Positions 9,147-17,070 of a DNA stretch of 64,000 nt are shown piece after piece. Source of the stretch: Niabella insulamsoli (GTDB taxonomy: Bacteria > Bacteroidota > Bacteroidia > Chitinophagales > Chitinophagaceae). Both the position numbers and the translations under genes were made by a program. How positions within the stretch are numbered: position 1 is the first letter of the stretch; each line of letters starts with the position of its first letter. A model generated the notes under the pieces. That model worked only from the letters and a program-made list of their open reading frames with translations. It was not told the origin of the DNA and did not search any database. The stretch is from contig NZ_CP190246.1 of the NCBI RefSeq assembly GCF_039652435.2, positions 2,170,001 to 2,234,000 on the forward strand. Reading direction: 5' to 3'.

Positions 9147-10883
9147 CTATTGATTTAATAAATGCTTGTACGCTTCCACCATTTGGCGGGCAGATTTTTT
9201 TTCAAGCTGATCAATGTTAAAAGTGGCCAATGCCGCCCGAAGGGCTTTTAGCTTTTCGGTTTGCTGATTCGTCTTGTACGTTTCCAGCAGGATATTTATT
9301 TTTTCAAAATCCTGAATCCCTTCGATAAGCTTTTCGAAACGAATGGATGATAAGGGGCCCGGATACACCTGGTACGTGTCGCCAGCGGGCCATGCGGTAA
9401 ACCGGCTGTCTTTGAGCGGCGCTTTGGGCCAGCTGTTGTAAGCCCAGCGGAGAAAGCCGTCCATGCCGGTTGCCGCGGTGTACCAACCAGCCCACACCGA
9501 CTCATCGGGTGGCGAAAAACTAAACATATTCGGATACTTCTCAGTGCAGCAAACATACCAGGTACTGGCTTTGCCGGCCCGCTGCCGGTCGTTTAAGGTC
9601 GTGTCGGGAAACTTCCATTTGGAAGCAATGCAATAATCATCAATAGCTTTTTCGATTTCCGGATGCCAGGCGCCGGCCAGGGAAATCTTCCAATTGCGAT
9701 CAACCGACTTCAATAAAGCAATAACGGATTGCATCGCTTTCATCGGACGTTCATCCATAGCAATGGTTGTGATTTCAAACCAGCCTTTTTCTTTTAAATG
9801 CGCGGTAAAGTCTACCAGCATTGTTTTCCAAAATGTATCATACGCCGCGGTTCCGATAGCGCCGGTGAAAACGGTATCCCTCTTTAACTGTTCATCATAA
9901 TATTCAAAAGCAATTTTCCAGGGCACCATGCTGTAACAATTGATCTGGCTTTTGATACCACAATCCATTACAAAAGCAATATAGCGGTCAAACAGGCTGT
10001 AATCAAAAGACCAGGATCCATCTGTTTTTTTCGTCCAGCGGATCAGGCTGGGATAATCATCATAGGTTTGATGCCCCCAGGGTTCATCCACGATACTGGC
10101 GGTAATGATTTTCTGTCCTGCGTTTGCCAGCATGGTATAATACGATCTCATTTTTTCAAAATGCGCATCACTCCAAAGCGCCAATTGGTGCACCCGGGCG
10201 ATCGCTGCCGGATGTTGCCAATAATCTAATTTGAATTTCCACCCGGAAGGATCGGGCAAATTGCGATCAAGTACTTGTAAACGAATAGGAAGCCTATATG
10301 CCTTATCGGCGTTGACCGCAACCGAACCTGTATAAATGCCGGCTTTGATATCTTTGGGAATATCAATGGATATCCAAACAGGCTGTGTATTATTTTTTTC
10401 AACAGCGATCGATGAAAGGTTTGTATTAATAATATCCGCCACCAGGGAAGAATCAAAATTTTCCGGTTTGCGGTATCCACAACCGTTTCTAAATTCATCT
10501 GTTATTACATACTGCACAAATCCTACTGAAATATTTTCTTTTTTAATGATGTCGCCATTGTTGCTTTTCAGGTCGCCGGGCGTCACGATTAATTGTTGCA
10601 ACGCTTTTTTGGAGGCGATGACAATTTGCGTATGCACCTTTTCATTTTTCCAGCCGCTTACCGCCCAATCAGCTTTTACCGGACCTGCAGGCGGAACGTC
10701 CAGCACATAGCGCATACTTCCAGCACCAAAGCCGGCGATTACTTCAGATGAAATATGAGCCCATTTTTCGGCGCGTTGCTTTGCATCCAACTTTGGCGTT
10801 TTCTGCAAAGCCAGACTTACATCCTGCGCCGGAACTTGCAGAGAAAAAAATAAGATACAAAATGCGGCTATCGAACGTATCAT
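9147..10883 (-). CDS. GH123-like (DUF4091) glycosidase, secreted
   Basis: A 578-residue protein with a signal peptide (1 to about 19, SLQVPAQ). An N-terminal beta-sandwich (about 60-200) precedes a TIM-barrel-like domain (about 210-480) and a C-terminal segment of DUF4091 type (DTYQVYPGPLSSIRFEKLIEGIQDFE). The adjacent acid pair Asp377-Glu378 (IAMDERP) matches the Asp-Glu pair that GH123 beta-N-acetylgalactosaminidases use in substrate-assisted catalysis. Characterised GH123 enzymes release terminal beta-GalNAc from glycosphingolipid-type glycans. It lies between GH29 and GH16 genes on one strand, as if co-transcribed. Many DUF4091 proteins have never been assayed, so GalNAc specificity is inferred. 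Confidence 0.85.
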   Translation of the reverse strand: MIRSIAAFCILFFSLQVPAQDVSLALQKTPKLDAKQRAEKWAHISSEVIAGFGAGSMRYVLDVPPAGPVKADWAVSGWKNEKVHTQIVIASKKALQQLIVTPGDLKSNNGDIIKKENISVGFVQYVITDEFRNGCGYRKPENFDSSLVADIINTNLSSIAVEKNNTQPVWISIDIPKDIKAGIYTGSVAVNADKAYRLPIRLQVLDRNLPDPSGWKFKLDYWQHPAAIARVHQLALWSDAHFEKMRSYYTMLANAGQKIITASIVDEPWGHQTYDDYPSLIRWTKKTDGSWSFDYSLFDRYIAFVMDCGIKSQINCYSMVPWKIAFEYYDEQLKRDTVFTGAIGTAAYDTFWKTMLVDFTAHLKEKGWFEITTIAMDERPMKAMQSVIALLKSVDRNWKISLAGAWHPEIEKAIDDYCIASKWKFPDTTLNDRQRAGKASTWYVCCTEKYPNMFSFSPPDESVWAGWYTAATGMDGFLRWAYNSWPKAPLKDSRFTAWPAGDTYQVYPGPLSSIRFEKLIEGIQDFEKINILLETYKTNQQTEKLKALRAALATFNIDQLEKKSARQMVEAYKHLLNQ

Positions 10884-10935
10884 AATCTATGGATGGTTTA
10901 GAGAAAAAAAAGATCGCTGTTTGATCAAAAAAATG

Positions 10936-12444
10936 TCAATTGGCATCGTAATATAACCCGGCTTCGGCAATAGTAGGATTAAGTCTCGACGCTTCAATGT
11001 CAATTTTTATTTTGTTGGCTGTTATGGCAGGGAATTGGAGCAAACGCTTATAGCCGATCGTAGTTCCGGAAGTAAATTGTTTCCAGGCGCCTTTATCTTC
11101 ATAATAAGCGGTAAACTTTTCTACTCTTTGTCCGACAGTAATCGCTTCCTGCAATGATAACACATTAAAACGAGCCTTATGTTTCAATTCGAATACAATC
11201 GTCGTGGCCGTATCCGCATCTTTTGTGGTTAGGTAAGAATTATAATTGCCGTCGAGCGCCTTTTTTAGCTTCAGGCCGTTACTGCATGTCACGCGCGCTT
11301 TCCTTAGAAAATTTTTCGAGAAAGTAAGCCTGCGCATGGCCGTCCATTGTTGCAAACTGCTGATATCCGCGTCGCTGATCAAGCCCCGCTTATCCGGCGG
11401 GATGTTGAGCAACAACACACTATTCATTCCCACTGAAGTGAAATAAATTTCGTTAAGTTTTTGGGGCGTTTTTACCTGCTTGTCCTGGCTTGCGTGATAA
11501 AACCAACCTGGGCGGATCGAAACATCTGTTTCTGCCGGGTACCACACCAGCGCCTTTGCATTGCGAATTTTGTCTCGGCTGCCAATGTCGCTGCCGCGCA
11601 TATCTCCCTGTGGTTTAACCACCAGGTTTTTTTGTGATCCATCCGCGATAGCGCCCTGATCGAGATTGGCCGATGGCACCACGCTCCATTCCATGGCGCG
11701 GCCTCTTCCGGTTTCTGTTCCCACCCATCTTACATCCGGGCCCATAATAGCTATGACGGCCTGCGGCTGCAATTTCCTGATCAACGCATACCATTTTTCA
11801 AAATCATAGACCTGCTTTTTGCCATTGGGGCCTTCGCCATTGGCGCCGTCAAACCACACTTCATCCACCTTTCCATACCAGGTTAGCAGTTCTGTAAGCT
11901 GTTCCACAAAAAAATTGTTGTAGGCGTCCGATCCATACATCGGCGCGTTCATATCCCAGGGCGACAAGTAAACACCAAAACCCACATTCAGTTTTTTACA
12001 TGCTCTCGAAACTTCTTTCACCACATCGCCGTTTCCGGCCAGCCAGGGGCTGCTTTTCACAGAATGAGCAGTGGTTTTAGTGGGCCACAGGCAAAACCCG
12101 TCGTGGTGTTTCGCTGTGATGATCACCTGTTTAAAACCCGCATCTTTCACCGATCGCACCCATTGCTCGGCGTTTAATGCGGTTGGATTAAATATTTGGG
12201 GATCTTCTTTTCCGGTGCCCCACTCCTTCCCTGTGAAGGTGTTGATTCCAAAATGAAAAAATGCGGTAAGTTCAAGCTGTTGCCAGCGCAGTTGACGATC
12301 GGTTGGGACTACGTTGGCTGCTTTTCGAATAATATCAGCTTCTGTGTCTGTGGACGCAATTTCGACATAATTGGCTTTTTGAGCAAGCAATTGGCCCGAC
12401 AGGCAAATACCTAACAAACAATAAGTCAAAAATTTCATCTTCAA
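10936..12444 (-). CDS. GH29 alpha-L-fucosidase with C-terminal discoidin-like module
   Basis: A 502-residue protein with a signal peptide (1 to about 22, GQLLAQ; a second Met at position 3 is an alternative start). The GH29 catalytic barrel spans about 45-370, with AFFHFGINTF, IITAKHHDGFCLWPT, and Asp199 as the likely nucleophile in VDEVWFDGANGEG. About 375-502 looks like an F5/8-type C (CBM32-like) beta-sandwich (LKKALDGNYNSYLTT ... TIVFELKHKARFNVLSLQEAI). This layout resembles the GH29 group that prefers branched alpha-1,3/1,4-fucose, but I cannot assign it firmly. It heads the minus-strand run with GH123-like and GH16 genes and is divergent from a second GH29 gene. Confidence 0.93.
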   Translation of the reverse strand: MKMKFLTYCLLGICLSGQLLAQKANYVEIASTDTEADIIRKAANVVPTDRQLRWQQLELTAFFHFGINTFTGKEWGTGKEDPQIFNPTALNAEQWVRSVKDAGFKQVIITAKHHDGFCLWPTKTTAHSVKSSPWLAGNGDVVKEVSRACKKLNVGFGVYLSPWDMNAPMYGSDAYNNFFVEQLTELLTWYGKVDEVWFDGANGEGPNGKKQVYDFEKWYALIRKLQPQAVIAIMGPDVRWVGTETGRGRAMEWSVVPSANLDQGAIADGSQKNLVVKPQGDMRGSDIGSRDKIRNAKALVWYPAETDVSIRPGWFYHASQDKQVKTPQKLNEIYFTSVGMNSVLLLNIPPDKRGLISDADISSLQQWTAMRRLTFSKNFLRKARVTCSNGLKLKKALDGNYNSYLTTKDADTATTIVFELKHKARFNVLSLQEAITVGQRVEKFTAYYEDKGAWKQFTSGTTIGYKRLLQFPAITANKIKIDIEASRLNPTIAEAGLYYDAN

Positions 12445-12775
12445 TTTTTACATGATTAAAACCCGCCGTGGTGAAAGCAACTTGGCCGAAACAGCCGGAT
12501 TATTCAATTAAGACAGCAAGCGTTTACTTCACACAAGGTATGTTCTTATTTTCTATTAAAGATGTGCAAACGGTTGTGCTGATTTGAACCGCTATGGCGA
12601 CGCTTCAATTGTTCTGCAGGCGTTCACACTTTGATCTGCCATTTTTTTTATATTATAAATTTTGCTTTTTATTTTTATCGCTTGAAGTCGAACAATGATA
12701 ATCAACCGGCTTTGCTTTTATCCCCGCTATCGATAACTATTTCGATGACTTTGGCTTAGCTATAAAATAAAAGAT
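12445..12775. promoter_or_regulatory. Divergent intergenic region between two fucosidase genes
   Basis: 331 bases with no credible gene, serving as upstream region for both GH29 genes. Toward the plus-strand gene a TTTG at 12630-12633 is followed 23 bp later by AAATTTTG (12657-12664), a partial match to the Bacteroidota -33/-7 pattern (TTTG, TAnnTTTG). No matching pair was seen toward the minus-strand gene, and no convincing palindrome was found. Confidence 0.35.
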
Positions 12776-14221
12776 ATGAAAAAAATATACAAAACAATGG
12801 TAGCGCTTACGATACCAATGTTCTTAAGCGCGCAACATAAAGCGTATGTGCCGGATCCCAACCCGGCCATTCAAAAACGGATCAGCGAATGGCAGGATCT
12901 TAAATTCGGGATGCTGATGCACTGGGGGCCCTATAGCCAGTGGGGCGTTGTTGAAAGCTGGAGCATCTGTCCGGAAGACCTCAATTTTACTGCCGGCGCG
13001 CGGCAGAAGAAATTTCCGGAGATGGACTATTTATCCTATCTCAATGCGTATGAAAAATTGCAGACCACTTTTAATCCGACAAATTTCAATCCTGACAAGT
13101 GGGCCGCGGCCGCCAAAGATGCAGGTATGAAATATTTGGTTTTCACCACAAAACATCATGATGGCTTTTGCATGTTCGATACCAAAACCACCGATTACAA
13201 AGTCACTGATGCGAAGACGCCCTTTGCAGCGCATTCAAAAAGCAATATCACGAAGGAAGTTTTTGATGCTTTTCGCAAACAAAATCTTTGGGTAGGCGCT
13301 TATTTTTCAAAACCCGATTGGCATAATAATAATTACTGGTGGGACCGTTTTCCACCGATTGATCGCAATCCCAATTATGATATTCAAAAGCATCCTGAAA
13401 AATGGCAGCATTTTGTCAAAGACACGCATGAGCAAATCGATGAACTAATGAGCAATTATGGCAAGGTCGACATTCTCTGGCTCGACGGCGGCTGGGTTAA
13501 AAAGAAATCGGAGGAAGAAGCAAGAGCTGACTTTATAAAGTACTACGATCAATATCATTTCGGCATCAACGCGCAAAACCAGGATATCGATATGCCAACG
13601 CTGGTGAAAAACGCCAGGACCAAGCAGCCGCAACTAATTGTTGTGGATCGCGATATTACCGGGCCTTATCAAAACTATCTGACACCCGAACAACATATTC
13701 CTGATGAAGGGCTGCCCTACCCCTGGGAAACCTGTATGACCATGAGCAGCAGTTGGAGTTATACGCCAAACGATGTGTATAAGCCAGCCAATGAAATTAT
13801 TGAGAAACTTGTTGACATCGTAAGTAAGGGCGGTAATTATTTATTGAATGTAGGGCCCGGCCCGGATGGCACCCTCGCTGACACAGCCTATGCAAGATTA
13901 AAAGAGATCGGCCATTGGATTAAAATAAATGGTGAAGCTATCTACAGCACGCGGCCGTATAGCAGTTTCGGAGAAGGCGACCATATCCGGTTTGCGCAAA
14001 CGAAAGACGGGGCATCGAAATTTATTTACCTGTTTGACAATCCTGCCATAGTAAAAATTCGGAAGATGGACATTCCAAAGGGAGCGACGCTGCGTCTTTT
14101 GGGAAGTTCCAAAAAATTAAAATGGCGTAAAAATGGAGCCATAACAGAAATCCAAGTTCCGTCGGATGCAAAAAATGCAAGCCAATATGTTTGGGTGATT
14201 AAGGTGGACAACACTCGATAA
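12776..14221 (+). CDS. GH29 alpha-L-fucosidase (second copy type)
   Basis: A 481-residue protein with a short signal peptide (1 to about 19, PMFLSAQ). The catalytic domain (about 35-360) has KFGMLMHWGPYSQWG, LVFTTKHHDGFCMFDT and Asp237 as the likely nucleophile in VDILWLDGGWV. LLNVGPGPDGT closes the barrel and a C-terminal beta-sandwich (about 390-480) follows. It lacks the discoidin-like tail of the divergent GH29 and is clearly not a recent duplicate, so the two probably cleave different fucose linkages. It would release fucose from host- or plant-type glycans in the periplasm. The HipBST-like module begins about 110 bp downstream on the same strand but has its own operators. Confidence 0.93.
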   Translation: MKKIYKTMVALTIPMFLSAQHKAYVPDPNPAIQKRISEWQDLKFGMLMHWGPYSQWGVVESWSICPEDLNFTAGARQKKFPEMDYLSYLNAYEKLQTTFNPTNFNPDKWAAAAKDAGMKYLVFTTKHHDGFCMFDTKTTDYKVTDAKTPFAAHSKSNITKEVFDAFRKQNLWVGAYFSKPDWHNNNYWWDRFPPIDRNPNYDIQKHPEKWQHFVKDTHEQIDELMSNYGKVDILWLDGGWVKKKSEEEARADFIKYYDQYHFGINAQNQDIDMPTLVKNARTKQPQLIVVDRDITGPYQNYLTPEQHIPDEGLPYPWETCMTMSSSWSYTPNDVYKPANEIIEKLVDIVSKGGNYLLNVGPGPDGTLADTAYARLKEIGHWIKINGEAIYSTRPYSSFGEGDHIRFAQTKDGASKFIYLFDNPAIVKIRKMDIPKGATLRLLGSSKKLKWRKNGAITEIQVPSDAKNASQYVWVIKVDNTR

Positions 14222-14229
14222 ATTAAAAT

Positions 14230-14247
14230 TATACCCGAAGTGATATA
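14230..14247. promoter_or_regulatory. Putative HipB operator 1 (distal)
   Basis: An imperfect palindrome TATACC-N6-GATATA. It fits the consensus TATAYC-N6-GRTATA shared by three sites upstream of the hipB-like gene; its centre is 40 bp upstream of the centre of site 2. Confidence 0.6.
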
Positions 14248-14269
14248 AAAATATTATATAAAGACAATT

Positions 14270-14287
14270 TATACCCGAAATGGTATT
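14270..14287. promoter_or_regulatory. Putative HipB operator 2 (middle)
   Basis: TATACC-N6-GGTATT, matching the shared half-sites except for one base. The spacer CGAAAT is nearly the CGAAGT of site 1. Centres lie 40 bp from site 1 and 41 bp from site 3, about four helical turns each way. Confidence 0.6.
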
Positions 14288-14310
14288 ATAAAAGAAAAAA
14301 ATAGTAAATT

Positions 14311-14328
14311 TATATCAGAAAAGGTATA
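14311..14328. promoter_or_regulatory. Putative HipB operator 3 (overlaps the ribosome-loading region)
   Basis: TATATC-N6-GGTATA, ending 2 bp before the ATG of the hipB-like gene. A repressor bound here would cover the start region of the operon, which fits autorepression of a toxin-antitoxin module. Confidence 0.6.
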
Positions 14329-14330
14329 AA

Positions 14331-14534
14331 ATGAGCTCACTTAGAATTTTTGTCAAGCAAAAGCGAAAAGAACTAAAATTAACACAAGAAGATTTAGCCT
14401 TAAATGCCGGTGTTGGACTTCGTTTCGTACGCGACCTCGAGCAGGGAAAAAAAACGCTTCGTATAGATAAGGTAAATGATGTGCTGTCATTATTCGGCAA
14501 AGAAGTGGGTGTAATCGATAAAATTCGCGACTGA
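14331..14534 (+). CDS. hipB: HipB-like XRE-family helix-turn-helix antitoxin/repressor
   Basis: A 67-residue protein made up almost entirely of one XRE/Cro helix-turn-helix (about 5-62: KELKLTQEDLALNAGVGLRFVRDLEQGKKTLRIDKV). Its stop overlaps the start of the next gene (TGATG). The gene order, a small repressor then a HipA N-domain protein then a HipA-type kinase, is that of the three-gene HipBST system known from E. coli O127. It probably binds the three TATAYC-N6-GRTATA palindromes just upstream and represses its own operon. The region is visibly richer in A+T than the flanking glycosidase genes, a hint of separate origin. The symbol is by family, not by proven orthology. Confidence 0.85.
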   Translation: MSSLRIFVKQKRKELKLTQEDLALNAGVGLRFVRDLEQGKKTLRIDKVNDVLSLFGKEVGVIDKIRD

Positions 14535-14869
14535 TGGGAAGGCAGGCCAAAATATATTTTCAGGATCAGCTTGCTGGATATTTACTTGAGAGCGACGAAG
14601 GTTACCTGTTCAATTATGATCGCGCGTATCTTGCAGGCGACGACCCTAAGCCAATCAGTTTAACACTACCTGTTTCAGCACAAACTTATCAGAGTAACAT
14701 ACTCTTTTCTTTTTTTGATGGCTTAATTCCGGAAGGATGGCTCTTAGAAATGGGTGAAAAGCACTGGAAATTAAATCCGCGCGATCGCTTCGAATTGCTT
14801 ATTAATTTATGCAGGGATGCGATTGGTGCTGTTTCCGTATATCCGGTGGAGGCGGAGGATCATGGCTAA
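14534..14869 (+). CDS. hipS: HipS-like protein (stand-alone HipA N-terminal domain)
   Basis: A 111-residue protein equal to the N-subdomain-1 (Couple_hipA) part of HipA: YFQDQLAGYLLE, LTLPVSAQTY and the conserved FFDGLIPEGWLLE. In two-gene HipBA systems this domain is fused to the kinase; here it is free, as in HipBST, where HipS rather than HipB neutralises the kinase. Trp69 in the PEGW motif lies close to where E. coli HipS is reported to place a Trp in the kinase active site; I infer this equivalence from position only. It overlaps hipB by 1 base and the kinase gene by 8 bases, so all three are translationally coupled. Confidence 0.83.
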   Translation: MGRQAKIYFQDQLAGYLLESDEGYLFNYDRAYLAGDDPKPISLTLPVSAQTYQSNILFSFFDGLIPEGWLLEMGEKHWKLNPRDRFELLINLCRDAIGAVSVYPVEAEDHG

Positions 14870-15788
14870 TTGTTTATTTTGCTATCAATCCGTTGAAAAC
14901 GGCGAATTCCATTCCGCATGTTCAAAAAAAATTTTTGGAACACCTCAAGTCCCATTTTTGGAATTAGACAAAGTTAAACTAGACCGTTTGGCCCAAATTA
15001 CAGTTAACAAACGGTTAGCGTTGACCGGCGTACAACCAAAAATATCGCTCAGTTTGAATAAGGAAAACGGAAACAATCGGTTAACCTTGGTTGGGCTATG
15101 GGGCGATTATATTTTAAAACCGCAAACGCCTGAGTTTCCTTTTATGCCAGAAGTAGAAGATCTGACGATGCATTTAGCCAGGTTGTTTAACATTGAAACG
15201 GTTACGCATTCGCTGATTCGAACTTCAATAGGAACATTGGCTTATATCACGAGGCGGTTTGACCGCAACGCCGGAACTAAAATCCATGTCGAGGATTTAT
15301 GTCAGCTGTCGGGGCTATTAACTGAGCAGAAATATAAAAGTTCATACGAGCGAGCAGGAAAAATGATTGAAAATTATGCCACCAATTCTGGCTTAGACGT
15401 GATTAAATATTTCCGATTAGTTCTATTCAGCTTTTTAACAGGAAATAACGACATGCACCTAAAAAACTTCTCTTTAGTACATACACCCAAAGGGATTTTA
15501 TTTTCGCCTGCTTACGATCTCTTAAATGTTAACCTGATTTATCCAACAGACAAAGAAGAAATGGCGTTGACGTTAAATGGGCGAAAAAAGAAAATAAAGC
15601 GTACCGACTTTGATATGCTCGCGACGAGCTTAGGCATCAGGAAGATTGTTCGGGAAAACATTTATAAAATTTTTTCAAAGCAATCTGAAAATATAAATGA
15701 TTGGATCAACCGAAGTTTTATGAATGATAATTACAAAGAACAATATGCTAACATCGTCCGGCAAAAATTCGCACAATTGGGTTTGTAA
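14862..15788 (+). CDS. hipT: HipT-like serine/threonine kinase toxin
   Basis: The ATG at 14862 gives 308 residues (MANCLFC...); an upstream ATG at 14817 would read through most of the hipS end in another frame and is unlikely. An N-terminal Cys-x2-Cys ... His-x2-Cys cluster (4, 7, 17, 20) looks like a small metal site. The glycine-rich loop is GVQPKISLSL at 56-65, with Ser62 and Ser64 spaced like the two autophosphorylated serines of E. coli HipT. The catalytic loop is NNDMHLKN with Asp197 and Asn202, and the metal-binding Asp is 219 (AYDLL). All kinase residues appear intact, so the toxin should be active. HipA targets GltX and HipT of O127 targets TrpS; the target here is unknown. Confidence 0.85.
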   Translation: MANCLFCYQSVENGEFHSACSKKIFGTPQVPFLELDKVKLDRLAQITVNKRLALTGVQPKISLSLNKENGNNRLTLVGLWGDYILKPQTPEFPFMPEVEDLTMHLARLFNIETVTHSLIRTSIGTLAYITRRFDRNAGTKIHVEDLCQLSGLLTEQKYKSSYERAGKMIENYATNSGLDVIKYFRLVLFSFLTGNNDMHLKNFSLVHTPKGILFSPAYDLLNVNLIYPTDKEEMALTLNGRKKKIKRTDFDMLATSLGIRKIVRENIYKIFSKQSENINDWINRSFMNDNYKEQYANIVRQKFAQLGL

Positions 15789-15914
15789 TTGCCGCCGGAC
15801 ATGAGAACTTTTTAAAAAAATATTGGGCTTTATTGCGTTTGGCGCATCTGAAAATAGCAACGGTTTGACAAGAATAAATATTCCATTTTTTGTGTCATCA
15901 TCATAGCACCTTTC

Positions 15915-16796
15915 TTATCGGGCAAAAGTCGCCCGATAGGTTTTCGGGCAATGCTTGTAAAGCTTTTTAAACAAGCGCGAAAAATAGAATACGGTTTCAA
16001 AGCCGGTTTGGTAGGCAATATCGCTGATAGAAAGATTGGTCGCGCATAGCAGTTCAGCCGCGCGTTTCAACCGGATCTCCAGATGGTATTGATGAGGCGG
16101 CTGGCCCATCGCTTGTTTAAAATCCTTTCGAAATTTGGAATAGCTGACGGAAAGTTGTTTAGCCAGTGCAGGCATGCTGATCTTGTTTTCCAGGTTGTCG
16201 AGCAGCACAAACTTCGCTTTGGCAATATAATCAGGGTCTTTGCTACCAACATCTTTTCGAAGGGTTTTGCTGTTGTAAATTTGGGAAAGTATGGATAGAG
16301 CGATGCCGCTGAGCTCCAGATGATAGCCGGGCGTTCCATGCCTTATTTTTGTCAGCAACTGTAAGAACGACTGAAGCAGCTCTTCGTTAAAACCCATATC
16401 CACGACGGGTTCGTTGTGATCAAAAAAGCCAGACTCCAGCAATTGTTGTGGATAGTAGCCATTGAAGCCAATCCAATATTCTTCCCATCCCACTTTATAA
16501 GACGGTTTGTAACGATGCCAGGCTCCCGGAAACAGCAAAAAACAAGCGCCTTCGTTAATATCAAATTTTTTATTATGGGCCGTCTCAAACACGCCGCAGC
16601 CTTTTGAAATAAAGATGATATAATAGTCATCAAGAATACGCCCCCGGTTCCAGGAAAAACTATGCGTAGCAGGATGATCGCTGGCAACCGGGTAAGACTG
16701 GCACCCTTCTACCTTCGAGTATCCCGCAGTGGTAATATACAGTCCCCATTTTTCTTCCACTTCTGTCCTGCTCAAATATTTATGAAAGTTTTGCAT
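15915..16796 (-). CDS. AraC-family transcriptional regulator with cupin sensor domain
   Basis: A 293-residue protein. An N-terminal AraC-binding cupin (about 20-150: DDYYIIFISKGCGVFETAHNKKFDINEGACFLLFPGAWHRYKP) is followed by two AraC helix-turn-helix motifs (about 190-290: ISMPALAKQLSVSYSKFRKDFKQAMG and ISDIAYQTGFETVFYFSRLFKK). Such regulators usually sense a monosaccharide and activate a nearby sugar locus. It is divergent from the PhyH, SusC, SusD, GH106 genes with 274 bp between, so that operon is the likely target, perhaps with a deoxy sugar such as rhamnose as effector (inference). It converges on the HipT-like gene. Confidence 0.9.
   Translation of the reverse strand: MQNFHKYLSRTEVEEKWGLYITTAGYSKVEGCQSYPVASDHPATHSFSWNRGRILDDYYIIFISKGCGVFETAHNKKFDINEGACFLLFPGAWHRYKPSYKVGWEEYWIGFNGYYPQQLLESGFFDHNEPVVDMGFNEELLQSFLQLLTKIRHGTPGYHLELSGIALSILSQIYNSKTLRKDVGSKDPDYIAKAKFVLLDNLENKISMPALAKQLSVSYSKFRKDFKQAMGQPPHQYHLEIRLKRAAELLCATNLSISDIAYQTGFETVFYFSRLFKKLYKHCPKTYRATFAR
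15916..15938. terminator. Perfect stem-loop between convergent genes (possible terminator)
   Basis: TATCGGGC-AAAAGTC-GCCCGATA, an 8-bp perfect stem with a 7-base loop, overlapping the last codons and stop of the AraC gene. Read on the plus strand it lies about 130 bp after the HipT-like stop and is followed by GGTTTTCG. There is no long T-run on either strand, so the terminator role is tentative. Confidence 0.4.
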
Positions 16797-17070
16797 TGGT
16801 ATTTGGTAAGAAATATCAAAAAGTACAAATTAAAGAATATTTCGTGCAAAGGCAAATCCTTGTTCTGATACTATTTTCGGAGTAATAAACGATGCCGCCA
16901 GAATAGATACACATTCCGTTGAACTAATATTTTCTCAAACCAAATTCAAGCGTGATGCCGATAGACTGCCATTTTTTTTACATCACATCATAGCCAAACA
17001 TCAAAATGATTTTTAGGGCTAGCAAAGCCAGACATACCTCTTTAAACCACAAAAACCACATGAACAAAGC

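Noticed and set aside
14323..14328. GGTATA as a NanR-type sialic acid operator
   Set aside because: It is one arm of the TATAYC-N6-GRTATA palindrome at the hipB-like gene, 29 kb from the sialic acid regulator, and is not tandemly repeated.
14817..14861. Upstream ATG extending the HipT-like kinase by 15 residues
   Set aside because: It lies inside the hipS coding sequence and adds an Arg-rich stretch unlike homologues. The ATG at 14862 starts directly at the Cys-rich N terminus typical of the family.
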